64,000 nucleotides of DNA from Franconibacter pulveris DSM 19144 (GCA_000621185.1 KK211222.1:305523-369522); one strand, 5' to 3'. Positions 20,839 through 30,130 are shown, numbered from the stretch's first letter. Notes: generated from the letters alone by a model not told the origin. Program-made: numbers and translations.

Positions 20839-22008
20839 ATGCTGGAGTTGTTGTTTCTGCTTTTGCCCGTCGCGGCCGCCTATGGCTGGTACATGGGGCG
20901 CAGAAGTGCGCAACAGGCAAAAGATCAGGAAACCAACCGGCTTTCTCGGGACTATGTCGCAGGCGTCAACTTCCTGCTTTCCAACCAGCAGGATAAAGCC
21001 GTTGAACTCTTTCTCGACATGCTGAAAGAGGATACCGGCACCGTCGAGGCGCACCTTACGCTCGGCAATCTTTTCCGCTCTCGCGGCGAAGTCGATCGCG
21101 CCATTCGCATTCATCAGTCATTAATGGAAAGCGCGTCGCTGACTTACGAGCAGCGGCTCCTTGCCGTGCAACAGCTTGGCCGCGATTATATGGCGGCAGG
21201 CCTGTATGACCGCGCGGAAGAGATGTTCAAGCAACTGGTGGATGAAACCGATTTTCGCGTTGGCGCGCTGCAACAACTGCTGCAGATTTATCAGGCTACC
21301 AGCGACTGGCAGAAAGCCATCGAGGTGGCAGAGCGGCTGGTTAAGCTCGGCAAAGATAAACAGCGTATGGAAATCGCCCATTTTTATTGTGAACTGGCCC
21401 TGCAGGCGATGGGCAGCGACGACATGGAACGCGCAATGTCTCTGCTGAAAAAGGGCGCCGCCGCCGATCGCAACAGCGCGCGCATCTCCATTATGATGGG
21501 CCGTATCTTTATGGCGCGTGGCGACTATGCCAGCGCAGTAGAGAGTCTGCAAAAAGTCATCGAGCAGGATCATGAGCTGGTTAGCGAAACGCTGGAAATG
21601 TTGCAGGTGTGCTATCAGCAACTCAATAAGCCTCAGGAATGGGCGGATTTTCTTAAACGCTGCGTAGAAGAAAACACCGGCGCCACGGCTGAACTGATGC
21701 TGGCGGAAGTGGTGGAGCAGCAGGAAGGGCAGGATACCGCTCAGGTCTACATTACGCGCCAGCTTCAGCGCCACCCGACTATGCGCGTTTTTCATCGTCT
21801 GATGGATTACCATCTGCAGGAGGCTGAAGAAGGGCGCGCCAAAGAGAGCCTGATGGTTTTGCGCGACATGGTAGGCGAGCAAGTACGTACAAAACCGCGC
21901 TATCGCTGCCATAAATGCGGTTTTACCGCTTTTACGCTTTACTGGCATTGTCCTTCCTGCCGCGCGTGGTCAACCATCAAGCCGATTCGCGGACTGGATG
22001 GCCAATAA
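20839..22008 (+). CDS. lapB: LPS assembly protein B (TPR adaptor for LpxC proteolysis)
   Basis: This 389-residue protein has one N-terminal membrane anchor (about 2-18) and a long series of TPR helices. It ends in a rubredoxin-type metal site with two CxxC pairs (CHKCGFTAF and CPSCRAW near residues 356-375). LapB presents LpxC to FtsH for degradation and links LPS synthesis to transport. Length and metal ligands match E. coli LapB/YciM, where the ligands are essential. It is cotranscribed with lapA. Confidence 0.97.
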   Translation: MLELLFLLLPVAAAYGWYMGRRSAQQAKDQETNRLSRDYVAGVNFLLSNQQDKAVELFLDMLKEDTGTVEAHLTLGNLFRSRGEVDRAIRIHQSLMESASLTYEQRLLAVQQLGRDYMAAGLYDRAEEMFKQLVDETDFRVGALQQLLQIYQATSDWQKAIEVAERLVKLGKDKQRMEIAHFYCELALQAMGSDDMERAMSLLKKGAAADRNSARISIMMGRIFMARGDYASAVESLQKVIEQDHELVSETLEMLQVCYQQLNKPQEWADFLKRCVEENTGATAELMLAEVVEQQEGQDTAQVYITRQLQRHPTMRVFHRLMDYHLQEAEEGRAKESLMVLRDMVGEQVRTKPRYRCHKCGFTAFTLYWHCPSCRAWSTIKPIRGLDGQ

Positions 22009-22200
22009 AACTCTTTTTTTCTTCCATTAGTTACAACATACTTCTGATGAATGATACATCCTGGTCTGCAAACTCAGTCTCCTGTCGCTTTCCAGCCGGG
22101 CCTGCGCGATCGCGCCTGTAAATTTCATGGTTGTGCGGGTAGAATGCTTGCCGTTTATCCATCCGCGCCGCATCGGTGCCCTCTGTCAGAAGGTCTGGTC

Positions 22201-22935
22201 ATGAAGTTAACTGCATCCTCCTCCCGTTCTGTTACTGATTCGCCGATTGTTGTCGCGCTCGACTATGACAATCGCGACAGCGCGCTTGCCTTTGTCGACC
22301 GCATCGACCCGCGTGATTGCCGTCTGAAGGTAGGCAAAGAGATGTTCACGCTGTGCGGTCCTCAATTGATAAGCGATCTACACGAGCGCGGATTCGATGT
22401 TTTTCTCGACCTGAAATTTCACGACATCCCTAACACCACCGCGCGCGCTGTTGCGGCCGCAGCGGAACTCGGCGTGTGGATGGTCAATGTGCATGCCAGC
22501 GGCGGGGCGCGAATGATGCGCGCGGCAAAAGAAGCCCTGGCGCCTTTCGGCGCCGACGCGCCGCTGCTCATTGCCGTTACGGTGTTAACAAGCATGGAAG
22601 CCAGCGATTTGGCTGATGTCGGCATTACTCTGAGCCCGGCTGATCATGCGGAGCGTCTGGCGCGTCTTACCCAGGAATGCGGCCTTGACGGCGTAGTCTG
22701 CTCGGCCCAGGAAGCCGTCCGTTTTAAAAATGAACTGGGCGCCGCTTTTAAGCTGGTCACTCCAGGCATTCGTCCGGAAGGGGCCGAAGCAGGCGACCAG
22801 CGTCGTATTATGACGCCGCAGCAGGCTCAGCTTGCTGGCGTAGACTATATGGTTATTGGACGACCTATTACGCGTGCCGCCGATCCGGCGCAAATGCTGC
22901 GTGATATTCTTGCATCGCTTAAACAGGAGGCATAA
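22201..22935 (+). CDS. pyrF: Orotidine 5'-phosphate decarboxylase
   Basis: The start is at 22201 ([22 protein letters not shown]), giving 244 residues. The catalytic charge network is visible as VGKEMF and [11 protein letters not shown] (the D-x-K-x-x-D motif), with the phosphate-binding GIRP and YMVIGRPI segments near the C-terminus. It makes UMP from OMP in pyrimidine synthesis. An in-frame region upstream of 22201 lies between lapB and pyrF and lacks family similarity. Its last base is shared with the yciH start codon (TAATG), so the two are translationally coupled. Confidence 0.97.
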   Translation: MKLTASSSRSVTDSPIVVALDYDNRDSALAFVDRIDPRDCRLKVGKEMFTLCGPQLISDLHERGFDVFLDLKFHDIPNTTARAVAAAAELGVWMVNVHASGGARMMRAAKEALAPFGADAPLLIAVTVLTSMEASDLADVGITLSPADHAERLARLTQECGLDGVVCSAQEAVRFKNELGAAFKLVTPGIRPEGAEAGDQRRIMTPQQAQLAGVDYMVIGRPITRAADPAQMLRDILASLKQEA

Positions 22936-23261
22936 TGGGCGACAACAATAGCCGGCTGGTCTACTCCACTGAAACCGGGCGTATACATGAGCCTGACGCT
23001 GCGCCAGAACGCCCAAAAGGCGACGGTATTGTGCGAATTCAACGCCAGACCAGTGGCAGGAAAGGAAAAGGGGTCTGTCTGATTACCGGTATTGATGCTG
23101 ATGACACCACGCTTAAAAAAATAGCCGCGGAACTGAAAGCCAAATGCGGTTGCGGAGGAGCAGTTAAAGAGGGCGTTATCGAAATTCAGGGCGACAAGCG
23201 CGATTTAATAAAAAGCTTACTCGAAGCCAGAGGAATGAAAGTAAAACTGGCTGGCGGGTAA
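22935..23261 (+). CDS. yciH: SUI1/eIF1-like protein YciH
   Basis: This 108-residue protein has an eIF1 (SUI1) domain in the C-terminal two thirds, including CGCGGAVKEGVIEIQGDKRD. Related bacterial proteins resemble the eukaryotic initiation factor eIF1. E. coli YciH has been reported to influence initiation fidelity in vitro, but its physiological role is unclear. It overlaps pyrF by one base and is followed by a strong terminator, so pyrF-yciH is a two-gene operon. Confidence 0.95.
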   Translation: MGDNNSRLVYSTETGRIHEPDAAPERPKGDGIVRIQRQTSGRKGKGVCLITGIDADDTTLKKIAAELKAKCGCGGAVKEGVIEIQGDKRDLIKSLLEARGMKVKLAGG

Positions 23262-23265
23262 ATAG

Positions 23266-23296
23266 AAAGGCCACGGCAAATACCGTGGCCTTTTTG
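23266..23296 (+). terminator. pyrF-yciH terminator
   Basis: The hairpin AAAGGCCACGG / CCGTGGCCTTT with a six-base loop ends in a T run. Confidence 0.9.
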
Positions 23297-23385
23297 TCAG
23301 TTTTGGTCAATTCGCTTCAGCCAGACAGAATTATTTGCACTGTTATAGTTATGGCATTTTTAAATTCGGCTGAACTGAAGCTGGA

Positions 23386-23601
23386 TTAATCTACCTGATG
23401 ACCGATGATGCCACCAACGGCGGCGCCGCCCAGCGTACCCAGCGCACTGCCGTCAGTCAGCACGGAGCCGCCAATTGCGCCTGCGCCAGCACCGATCGCG
23501 GTGTTACGGTCGCGTTTGGACCAGTTTGAACAAGCACTAAGAGAGGTTGCCAGAGTGACTGCCAGCAGCGCTGCGGCCACTTTTTTGTAATTTAACGACA
23601 T
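23386..23601 (-). CDS. osmB: Osmotically inducible lipoprotein B
   Basis: This 71-residue lipoprotein precursor has a signal sequence ending in the lipobox LSAC, with the acylated cysteine at residue 24. A glycine-zipper stretch (IGAGAGAIGG ... GAAVGGIIGHQ) of the Rick_17kDa/OsmB type follows. It is an outer-membrane lipoprotein induced by high osmolarity and stationary phase in E. coli. The sigma-S-like -10 element upstream agrees with that. Its exact function is unknown. Confidence 0.95.
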   Translation of the reverse strand: MSLNYKKVAAALLAVTLATSLSACSNWSKRDRNTAIGAGAGAIGGSVLTDGSALGTLGGAAVGGIIGHQVD

Positions 23602-23645
23602 AATACTTTCTCCTGAATAATTGATTCACAGAAAGAAGTTGCTCT

Positions 23646-23655
23646 TTAAGTATAG
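23646..23655 (-). promoter_or_regulatory. Sigma-S-type extended -10 of osmB
   Basis: On the minus strand the sequence ACTATACTTAA lies about 45 bases upstream of the osmB start. It matches the extended -10 consensus favoured by sigma-S (CTATACTTAA). No good -35 is visible, which is common for sigma-S promoters. Confidence 0.65.
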
Positions 23656-23860
23656 TGGCAATCCCGCCGCTTAAAGCTTCTACGTGAAACGGTGTGGCGA
23701 TATGGGTTAAATAAAATCACGCTGGTGACAGTTACTTCCTGTTATATCGCTAAACATAATTTTAATTTCTTTAACGTGATCAAACAGGTAAAAAGTCTTA
23801 ATTCAGGGATGAGAAAACTCTCAGAGGTGGCTGCGCCGGGTTCAGCGCAGCTTAAAAAAA

Positions 23861-24619
23861 TTACAGGGAAGGGTAATGAGGAACAATATCGACAGCCAGC
23901 CCGCTCTGCTTTAACGTTTGATGGGCGGCTGGGTTTAATTTGTCGTCCGTAATAACGCGGCTGAATTGCGCAGCGGGACCAAGCGTATAAGGATGAACCG
24001 CGCCAAATTTAGAGCTGTCAGTGAGAATAATAGCCTCGCTGCCTTTCTCCAGCACGGCGTTAACGACATCGGCGCGCATCATATCCCGGCCGGTAAAGCC
24101 GGTGTCCGGTTGCCATCCATCAATGCCAATAAACGCTTTACTGAAATGCACCTGCTGGATGTACTGCCTGGTCAGCGGTCCTACCATGCTTTCGCTTTTT
24201 TTCTGATAGATGCCGCCCAGTAAAATGACTTCGCAGGGGGTCTCTTTTAATAGGTGGGCAATATAACTGCTGACAGTAATCAGAGTGATGTTTTTCTGCT
24301 CGGCCAGCGTGCGGGCCAACAGAGCGTTGCTGCTGCCATTTTCAATGAACACCGTTTCGCCGTCATTCACCAGATTTGCCGCGAATTCTGCCAACTGACG
24401 TTTGATGGGATAGTTATTCATCATGCGCGTTTCCACGTCATCGCTGTCCAGCGGAACCGCGTAGCCATGGGTACGACGAAGGTAGCTTTGTTTTTCGAGG
24501 AGGTTAAGATCCTGACGGATCGTTACCTCAGACACGCCAGTCATTTTGGCGAGCTCGGCCACGCTGACGCGGCCCTGGTCAATTACCATCTGTAAAATAA
24601 GTTGTTGTCTGGAATTCAT
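23861..24619 (-). CDS. yciT: DeoR-family transcriptional regulator YciT
   Basis: This 252-residue protein has an N-terminal DeoR winged helix (residues 1-57, [23 protein letters not shown]). A C-terminal DeoR sugar-phosphate sensor domain follows, with the FIENGSSN and [11 protein letters not shown] segments. It is colinear with E. coli YciT, although its C-terminal tail diverges and is a little longer. Here it lies 42 bases downstream of ybiW on the same strand, whereas in E. coli yciT stands next to yciZ and the ybiW genes are far away. This suggests cotranscription with, and perhaps control of, the glycyl-radical module. Its ligand is unknown. Confidence 0.92.
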   Translation of the reverse strand: MNSRQQLILQMVIDQGRVSVAELAKMTGVSEVTIRQDLNLLEKQSYLRRTHGYAVPLDSDDVETRMMNNYPIKRQLAEFAANLVNDGETVFIENGSSNALLARTLAEQKNITLITVSSYIAHLLKETPCEVILLGGIYQKKSESMVGPLTRQYIQQVHFSKAFIGIDGWQPDTGFTGRDMMRADVVNAVLEKGSEAIILTDSSKFGAVHPYTLGPAAQFSRVITDDKLNPAAHQTLKQSGLAVDIVPHYPSL

Positions 24620-24634
24620 ATCTGCCAGTTATAA

Positions 24635-24654
24635 GCGGTGGCCGAAGCCACCGC
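24635..24654 (-). other. Stable UUCG hairpin between ybiW and yciT
   Basis: Read on the minus strand, an eight-base-pair stem GCGGTGGC / GCCACCGC closes a TTCG tetraloop. In RNA this is the exceptionally stable C(UUCG)G type. It is followed by only TTAT, not a real U tract, so it is better seen as an intercistronic attenuator or mRNA-protecting hairpin than a full terminator. Confidence 0.7.
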
Positions 24655-24661
24655 ATGTCGG

Positions 24662-27094
24662 TTAGAGCGTATGTTCTGTACGCGCGATAATATCATCCTG
24701 AGCGTCAGGGGATAAGGCCGTAAAGAACGCGGAGTAGCCTGCCACACGTACGACCAGATCACGATACTTATCAGGGTGGGCTTTAGCGTCCAGCAGCGTC
24801 TCGCGAGACACGATGTTGTACTGTACATGCCAGCCTTTATGAACCTCAAAGAAGGTGCGCAGCATCATCATCAATTTTTCCCGGTCACGCAGATTATCCA
24901 GTGTGGACGGGTTAAGTTTCTGATTCAACAGTACGCCGCCAAGAATTTTATCGGTTGGCAGTTTTCCAACCGAGCTAATCACTGCCGTGGGTCCCAGGCG
25001 ATCGGTGCCGGAGGAGGGGCTTGCGCCTTCTGCCAGCGGCGTTTTCGCTTTGCGCCCGTCAGGCGTCGCCATTGTCGCCGCGCCAAATGGCACGTTGGCG
25101 GAAATGGATGACGTGCCGGCATAATAGGTGCCCCCGGTCGGTCCGCGGCCATAACGGGTATTATGGTATTGTTTCAGCTCATCGATATAGGTCTGATAAG
25201 CGCGGGAGAGCAACAGATCGACATCGTCTTCATCATTGCCATATTTCGGGGCGCTGTTAATCAGTCGTTGGCGCAACTGCTCGCCGGTAAGCCCGTCGAA
25301 ATCGTTCGCCAGCGCGTCGGCAAGCTGCTGCTGGCCGATAACGCCCTGGTCGAATACCAGCTTACGAACTGCCGCCAGTCCATTGCCGAGGTTAGCGATG
25401 CCTACCTGCAGGCCGGATACCCAGTCATATTTAGCGCCGCCCTGCTTAATGCTCTTGCCGCGTTCAATGCAGTCGTCCACCAGGGCCGAGCAGAGGATAT
25501 CGTGGGCGTTTTCTTCCAGCACGGTGTCGACAACGCATTCAATCTCAATAGACTTCTTCGTGTAGTAACGGATTTGGTTATCCCACGCCGTCATCACCTC
25601 ATCAAACGTGCGGAAGTTGCCAGCGGAAAGCGCCTGCGCCTGCGGCAGGAAAACTTTGCCGCTGGTAGCGTCACGGCCACCCTCAAGCGCGGCGAGCATG
25701 ACACGCGCAAAGTTAATAAAGCTCATGCCGGTACAACGATAGCCCCATTTTCCGCCAACGGCCGTTTCGATACAGCCAATTGCGGCATAGTCGTAAGCAT
25801 CTTCGCGGCTCACGCCAAGTTTAATGAATTCGCTGATAACGATTTCATCGTTATTGAAAGCGGGCATGCCGAAACCGCAGCGAATAACCTGTACGCAAGC
25901 GTCCAGGAAATCATTGCTCATGCCGGCATGGTAGCGCACGCTGAGGTTTGGTTGAGTGGAACGCAGGCGTCCGCACGATTCGAGCACGGCATAAGAGAGC
26001 GGGTTTACCGCATCCGCCGCTTCGCCATTAACCAACTTCTGGCCGCCAATCGTGACGTTCTGGTAAAGCGGGCTACCCGCGGAGGCTTTGGAGTGAGAAC
26101 CGGAGCGGATTTTGTTTACTTCCAGCAGCTTCAGCCAGCAGCTTTGCAGCAGTTCGATAGCCTGTTCGCGCGTTAGCGTCTGCTCCAGCTCAACATCGCG
26201 GCGATACCACGGATACAGATACTGATCGAGGCGGCCGAAGGAAACGGAGTGGCCGTTAGATTCAATTTGCAGAACAAGCTGGACAAAATAGCTGAGCTGT
26301 AAGGCCTGCCAGAAAGTGACCGGCGGTTGGTGAGCGATATGCTCGCAGTTTTTCGCCATAGCCAATAACTCGTCGCGGCGCGCCTGGCGCGTTTCAGCGT
26401 GCGCCATATCACGGGCAAGAGCCGCATAACGCAGAATATGTTCGCTAAGCGCAGCGAAAGTAATATCAATGGCTTTCAGGAATTGCTCTTTATGTAAATC
26501 GTCCCAGTCAGTCAGCGCCAGGCGGCTGCGGCGTTCCGCTACTTTTTCGCGCAGGCCATCGAGGCCTTTTTCAAGCAGCAGCGGGTAGTTGACCGCAAGG
26601 TGCGCGTCGCCGGAGGTCATGTTGCCTTCAGCTTTGATAATGCCGGTCGCCAGCAACGCTTTTTGCTCATCGGTGAACATGCCGTAGCAGCGATCCTGCA
26701 CCGTCTGGCCGCGCCACCAGGGGCACACTTCATGCATTACCGCTTTATCTTCCTGGCTTACGGAAAAGCCTGCACCCGGACGATCGCCAAGTTCATCAAT
26801 TTCGTTCTCTATCCAGTTTACGGTGTATTCAGGAAAGAAAGGAGCGGCGCGTACCTGACTTGCCTGATTGCCCACGATCAGCTCGTCGTGTTTGATCCAG
26901 ATAGTGCGCTCTGCCAGGTGGTGAGCCAGCGCCAGCGCGCGACGCACCGGTAAGGGTTTATCCTGATGTTGCTGATAAACCTCAGTATAGTGACGGGCGC
27001 GCTCGGTGCAGACCGGCGGCTTGACGATGTGGATCAACGCCTCTTTATGGGCCTTGATACGATTACTTAAAAAGTTGAGGTTGAGTTCGGTCAT
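24662..27094 (-). CDS. ybiW: Glycyl-radical enzyme YbiW (anhydroglucitol-6-phosphate lyase type)
   Basis: This 810-residue glycyl-radical enzyme is close to E. coli YbiW along its whole length. The active-site thiyl cysteine and partner glutamate are C441 and E443 in AAIGCIETAVGG. The glycine that holds the radical is G786 in RVAGYSAFF. The GCIE signature places it with the lyase/dehydratase branch rather than pyruvate formate-lyase, which has two adjacent active-site cysteines. Published work on the E. coli enzyme, as I recall it, assigns ring-opening C-O cleavage of 1,5-anhydroglucitol 6-phosphate to 1-deoxyfructose 6-phosphate. Function requires anaerobiosis and YbiY, encoded five bases upstream. 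Confidence 0.92.
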   Translation of the reverse strand: MTELNLNFLSNRIKAHKEALIHIVKPPVCTERARHYTEVYQQHQDKPLPVRRALALAHHLAERTIWIKHDELIVGNQASQVRAAPFFPEYTVNWIENEIDELGDRPGAGFSVSQEDKAVMHEVCPWWRGQTVQDRCYGMFTDEQKALLATGIIKAEGNMTSGDAHLAVNYPLLLEKGLDGLREKVAERRSRLALTDWDDLHKEQFLKAIDITFAALSEHILRYAALARDMAHAETRQARRDELLAMAKNCEHIAHQPPVTFWQALQLSYFVQLVLQIESNGHSVSFGRLDQYLYPWYRRDVELEQTLTREQAIELLQSCWLKLLEVNKIRSGSHSKASAGSPLYQNVTIGGQKLVNGEAADAVNPLSYAVLESCGRLRSTQPNLSVRYHAGMSNDFLDACVQVIRCGFGMPAFNNDEIVISEFIKLGVSREDAYDYAAIGCIETAVGGKWGYRCTGMSFINFARVMLAALEGGRDATSGKVFLPQAQALSAGNFRTFDEVMTAWDNQIRYYTKKSIEIECVVDTVLEENAHDILCSALVDDCIERGKSIKQGGAKYDWVSGLQVGIANLGNGLAAVRKLVFDQGVIGQQQLADALANDFDGLTGEQLRQRLINSAPKYGNDEDDVDLLLSRAYQTYIDELKQYHNTRYGRGPTGGTYYAGTSSISANVPFGAATMATPDGRKAKTPLAEGASPSSGTDRLGPTAVISSVGKLPTDKILGGVLLNQKLNPSTLDNLRDREKLMMMLRTFFEVHKGWHVQYNIVSRETLLDAKAHPDKYRDLVVRVAGYSAFFTALSPDAQDDIIARTEHTL

Positions 27095-27099
27095 GGTAG

Positions 27100-27999
27100 T
27101 TATCCTCGAAGCCAGGCCGTCATCCCTTTTTGTCGGGCGTACTGCTCGGCAAAAGCCAGCAGGTCCGGTGCGTCAAGCGGGGTTTGCGCGGCCAGATAAG
27201 GTTGATTGAGCAGTCTGTATTTGTTGATGCCCAGGGTGTGGTAGGGAAGAAAATGAATCTCACGCACGCCGATTTCATCGGCGGCGAAGTTGGTGATTGC
27301 CCGGATGGAAGCTTCATCAGCATTAAAACCGGGAATGAGCGGTACGCGGACCGTCATCTTTACATTTGCCGCCGCTAAGCGACGAAAATTATCCATCACT
27401 CGCTGCGCGTTGCCGTCGGTCCAGGCGTGGAAGCGCTCGCCGTCGACATGTTTCAGGTCAGCCAGCAGAAGGTCGAGCGAGGGCAGGCAGGGCTCGATGT
27501 ATTTCCATGGCACATGCAGGCACGACTCGACTGCCGTATGAATGCCCGCTTCACGGCTGCGCTTGAGTAAGTCGCGCGCCAGCGCCGGTTGCATAAATGG
27601 CTCACCGCCAGAAAGCGTGATGCCGCCACCGCTGCGTTCATAGAACGGTTTGTCGCGCAGCACCCTTTCCATAATGGCTTCTACAGTTTGTTCTTCACCG
27701 CAAACCGTTAATGCTTGTGTAGGACAGCAATCAACCAGCCGCTGCATGTCTTCGTTACGCAGCTTACCGCGCGCGATAACCAGGCTATCGTTCTCCCGGC
27801 TAATGGCATGCGGACAGGTTGACTGGCAAAGTTCGCAGCCAGCAAGGCAAAGCCGTTCATCAAAAAGCAGATCACTTTCACGGCTGCGGCTTTCCGGATT
27901 CTGACACCAGCGGCAGCCCAGCGAGCAGCCTTTAAGGAAGACCACGGTACGAATGCCTGGACCGTCGTGAGTGGAATATCGTTGCAGATTGAAAAGCAT
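27100..27999 (-). CDS. ybiY: Glycyl-radical enzyme activating enzyme YbiY
   Basis: This 299-residue radical-SAM protein has the activase-type CxxxCxxC motif (C25, C29, C32 in [10 protein letters not shown]) and [11 protein letters not shown] for SAM binding. A ferredoxin-like insert carries additional cysteines (C51, C55, C58, C62 and C91, C92, C100). Such inserts are common in activases of the glycerol-dehydratase and benzylsuccinate-synthase type. It abstracts a hydrogen atom from G786 of YbiW using SAM. It is the first gene of the leftward unit ybiY-ybiW-(yciT) and is divergent from fsaA. Confidence 0.93.
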   Translation of the reverse strand: MLFNLQRYSTHDGPGIRTVVFLKGCSLGCRWCQNPESRSRESDLLFDERLCLAGCELCQSTCPHAISRENDSLVIARGKLRNEDMQRLVDCCPTQALTVCGEEQTVEAIMERVLRDKPFYERSGGGITLSGGEPFMQPALARDLLKRSREAGIHTAVESCLHVPWKYIEPCLPSLDLLLADLKHVDGERFHAWTDGNAQRVMDNFRRLAAANVKMTVRVPLIPGFNADEASIRAITNFAADEIGVREIHFLPYHTLGINKYRLLNQPYLAAQTPLDAPDLLAFAEQYARQKGMTAWLRG

Positions 28000-28019
28000 A
28001 AATGCCTCGCCATAGGTTT

Positions 28020-28058
28020 CTTTCGTAAATTAAATTACTTTCGAATGAAAGTTTAATT
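28020..28058. promoter_or_regulatory. Candidate DeoR-family operator between ybiY and fsaA
   Basis: The divergent promoter region contains CTTTCGTAA at 28020-28028. It also contains a dyad at 28037-28052, ACTTTC-GAAT-GAAAGT, continuing into TTTAATTGA. Repeated TTTCG followed by TTTAATT resembles operators of sugar DeoR-family regulators such as AgaR. YciT, of that family, is encoded in the same cluster. Assignment to YciT is inference. Confidence 0.45.
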
Positions 28059-28133
28059 GACGCAGATCAGGTAAACATACGGTGGCGGAATTACGATGAC
28101 GGCTATGTGATCGACTACGTTTCAGGAGAAATC

Positions 28134-28796
28134 ATGGAGCTTTATCTGGATACGGCTGATGTTGCCGCCGTTAAACGCCTGGCGCGCATACTGCCGCTTC
28201 AGGGCGTAACCACCAACCCTTCTATCGTGGCTAAAGGCGGCGTACCGCTGTGGGATGTGCTGCCCGCGTTGCAGGAAGCGCTGGGGGGAGAAGGCAAACT
28301 TTTCGCTCAGGTGATTGCACCCCAGGCTGAAGAGATGGTGAAAGAAGCGCAACAGTTGTTTGCAAGGGTGCCTGGTCTGGTGGTCAAAGTGCCTACCACA
28401 GCTGAAGGGCTGGCGGCGATGAAGCAACTAAAAATACTGGGCATTCCAACGCTCGGCACCGCAGTCTATGGCGCGGCGCAGGGGCTGCTGGCGGCGCTGG
28501 CAGGGGCGGAATATGTCGCACCTTACGTTAATCGTTTAGATGCTCAGGGAGGAGACGGCATCGCGATGGTGCAGGATCTCCAGCAGTTGCTGACCTTGCA
28601 CGCGCCGCACTCAAAAGTGCTGGCGGCAAGCTTTCGCACGCCGCACCAGGCGCTCTCTTGCCTGCTCGCTGGCTGCGAAGCCATTACGCTGCCGCTGGAT
28701 GTCGCTGAACAATTGCTCGGCACGCCAGCCGTCAACGCCGCCATCGCCACGTTTGATAAAGACTGGCAGGGCGCTTTCGGCTCTCTTACGCTGTAA
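28134..28796 (+). CDS. fsaA: Fructose-6-phosphate aldolase A
   Basis: The start at 28134 follows CAGGAGAAATC and gives 220 residues, the size of E. coli FsaA. The Schiff-base lysine is K85 in GLVVKVPTT. The transaldolase-family segments TTNPSI and [10 protein letters not shown] are conserved. FSA splits fructose 6-phosphate analogues; with 1-deoxyfructose 6-phosphate it gives glyceraldehyde 3-phosphate and hydroxyacetone, the step expected after YbiW. It is divergent from ybiY-ybiW, so the three genes form one functional module. FsaA keeps its partners in E. coli too, but at another locus. Confidence 0.94.
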   Translation: MELYLDTADVAAVKRLARILPLQGVTTNPSIVAKGGVPLWDVLPALQEALGGEGKLFAQVIAPQAEEMVKEAQQLFARVPGLVVKVPTTAEGLAAMKQLKILGIPTLGTAVYGAAQGLLAALAGAEYVAPYVNRLDAQGGDGIAMVQDLQQLLTLHAPHSKVLAASFRTPHQALSCLLAGCEAITLPLDVAEQLLGTPAVNAAIATFDKDWQGAFGSLTL

Positions 28797-28799
28797 TCG

Positions 28800-28825
28800 A
28801 ACTGCTCCTCTCGGGAGGAGCGGTT
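28800..28825. terminator. Terminator between fsaA and yciZ
   Basis: The hairpin GCTCCTC / GAGGAGC with loop TCGG lies between two converging genes. The T tract is poor on both sides, so efficiency is uncertain. Confidence 0.5.
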
Positions 28826-29006
28826 AAATTTCCCAGGGTGATTTTTCCCGTCCCTCGTCATTGCTATCAGCGTTTTCACTCTGCGCCAGCAATTCCGCTT
28901 TTAAAATTTCCAGATTATTTATTGCCGAGCTGTAATCGCCCGCGACCAGAATATCCAGAACGGTATCGATACGTTGCGCCAGAAGGCGGGGATCAAGGGA
29001 ATTCAT
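28824..29006 (-). CDS. yciZ: Small protein YciZ (UPF0509 family)
   Basis: The start at 29006 ([16 protein letters not shown]) is preceded by AAGGAAA at good spacing and gives 60 residues; a longer upstream frame is not supported. The central segment [29 protein letters not shown] and the C-terminal PWEI are those of the UPF0509 family. The function is unknown. In E. coli yciZ lies directly between yciT and gmr, so its position here marks the right edge of the inserted ybiW/fsaA block. Confidence 0.9.
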   Translation of the reverse strand: MNSLDPRLLAQRIDTVLDILVAGDYSSAINNLEILKAELLAQSENADSNDEGREKSPWEI

Positions 29007-29219
29007 AGCACTTTCCTTTTCAATTTTGCTGTAGTCGTATGATGCTAAAAAGCATCGGAAAAGAGAAGATTTCATCTGGGTTTCTGGTGAGATAGTACTA
29101 ATTCCTTTTTATTAAATCATAAAGGAGCCTTATAAAACCGCTTCGCTGAATACAGAGAATAGAGGCTGTGCAGTAGTCTGATTATGCGTCTAACGCATTC
29201 ACTCACATGAGGAAAGACT

Positions 29220-30089
29220 ATGACAGTATTAAACCAACCAACTTGCAAACTCTTTACCGATACTGCTCGTTTCACCCAGTTGTCTGGTTATTATGAAGAA
29301 GAGCGCCGCACCGTCTGGATGATGCTGCGCTCGCAACCGCGCCCCTGCTTTAATCATGCGCTGATAGAAGAGATCATGAATCTTGCTTATCTGGTGCAAC
29401 AAGCCGGATTCCGGGTGGACTTCTGGGTGACCGGCTCGCTGGTCCCCGGCATGTACAACACGGGCGGCGATTTAGGTTTCTTCGTCGATTGCATCCAGAA
29501 CGGTCGCCGCGAGGCGCTGCGGGCTTATGCCCGCGCCTGTGTGGACTGCGTGCATGCTGCATCGCGCGGTTTCGATACAGGGGCCATTTCGCTGGCGATG
29601 GTGGAGGGCAGCGCCCTGGGCGGCGGATTTGAAGCCGCGCTGGCGCACCATTTCGTTCTGGCTCAGCGGGATGCGCGGCTTGGATTTCCGGAAATTGCTT
29701 TTAACCTGTTTCCCGGTATGGGGGGATATTCGCTGGTGGCGCGTCGCGCAGGGATGAAGCTTGCCGAAGCGCTGATCTATAAAGGTGAATCCCATACGGC
29801 GGAGTGGTATGAACAGCATGGGCTGGTCGATGAATTATTTGAACCAGGCCAGGGTTATGTCGCCACGCGTACCTTCATCGATACGCTACAGCCTCGCTTA
29901 AACGGTGTCAGAGCCATGCTGCGCGCGCGTCAGCGGGTGCTGCAACTGCCGCGTTCCGAGTTGATGGATATTACTGAGGATTGGGTAGACGCGGCATTTT
30001 GCCTGGAGCCTAAAGATATCGCTTATATGGAGCGTCTGGTGCAACTGCAAAACCGCCACACCGCGTCGGTGTTGCGTAAAGTTGGCTAA
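29220..30089 (+). CDS. rpfF: RpfF-type cis-2-unsaturated fatty acid (DSF) signal synthase
   Basis: This 289-residue crotonase-fold protein has the two catalytic glutamates of RpfF, E138 (GGGFEAALAH) and E158 (LGFPEIAFN). They are 20 residues apart, the same spacing as in Xanthomonas RpfF. RpfF makes diffusible-signal-factor fatty acids from acyl-ACP by dehydration and thioester cleavage. It has its own GAGGAAAG ribosome site and is convergent with rpfR, the gene for the matching receptor. E. coli lacks it. An ordinary enoyl-CoA hydratase would be shorter and would not be paired with RpfR. The exact fatty acid (for example cis-2-dodecenoate) cannot be read from sequence. Confidence 0.9.
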   Translation: MTVLNQPTCKLFTDTARFTQLSGYYEEERRTVWMMLRSQPRPCFNHALIEEIMNLAYLVQQAGFRVDFWVTGSLVPGMYNTGGDLGFFVDCIQNGRREALRAYARACVDCVHAASRGFDTGAISLAMVEGSALGGGFEAALAHHFVLAQRDARLGFPEIAFNLFPGMGGYSLVARRAGMKLAEALIYKGESHTAEWYEQHGLVDELFEPGQGYVATRTFIDTLQPRLNGVRAMLRARQRVLQLPRSELMDITEDWVDAAFCLEPKDIAYMERLVQLQNRHTASVLRKVG

Positions 30090-30130
30090 CCTCATAACCC
30101 GTCCCGGGTTGCTGTAGAGTGTTAACTGGC

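Noticed and set aside
23816-23870. GC-rich hairpin (GCTGCGC / GCGCAGC) after yciT as a terminator
   Set aside because: There is no T run on the correct side for the minus-strand transcript, so terminator status is not supported.
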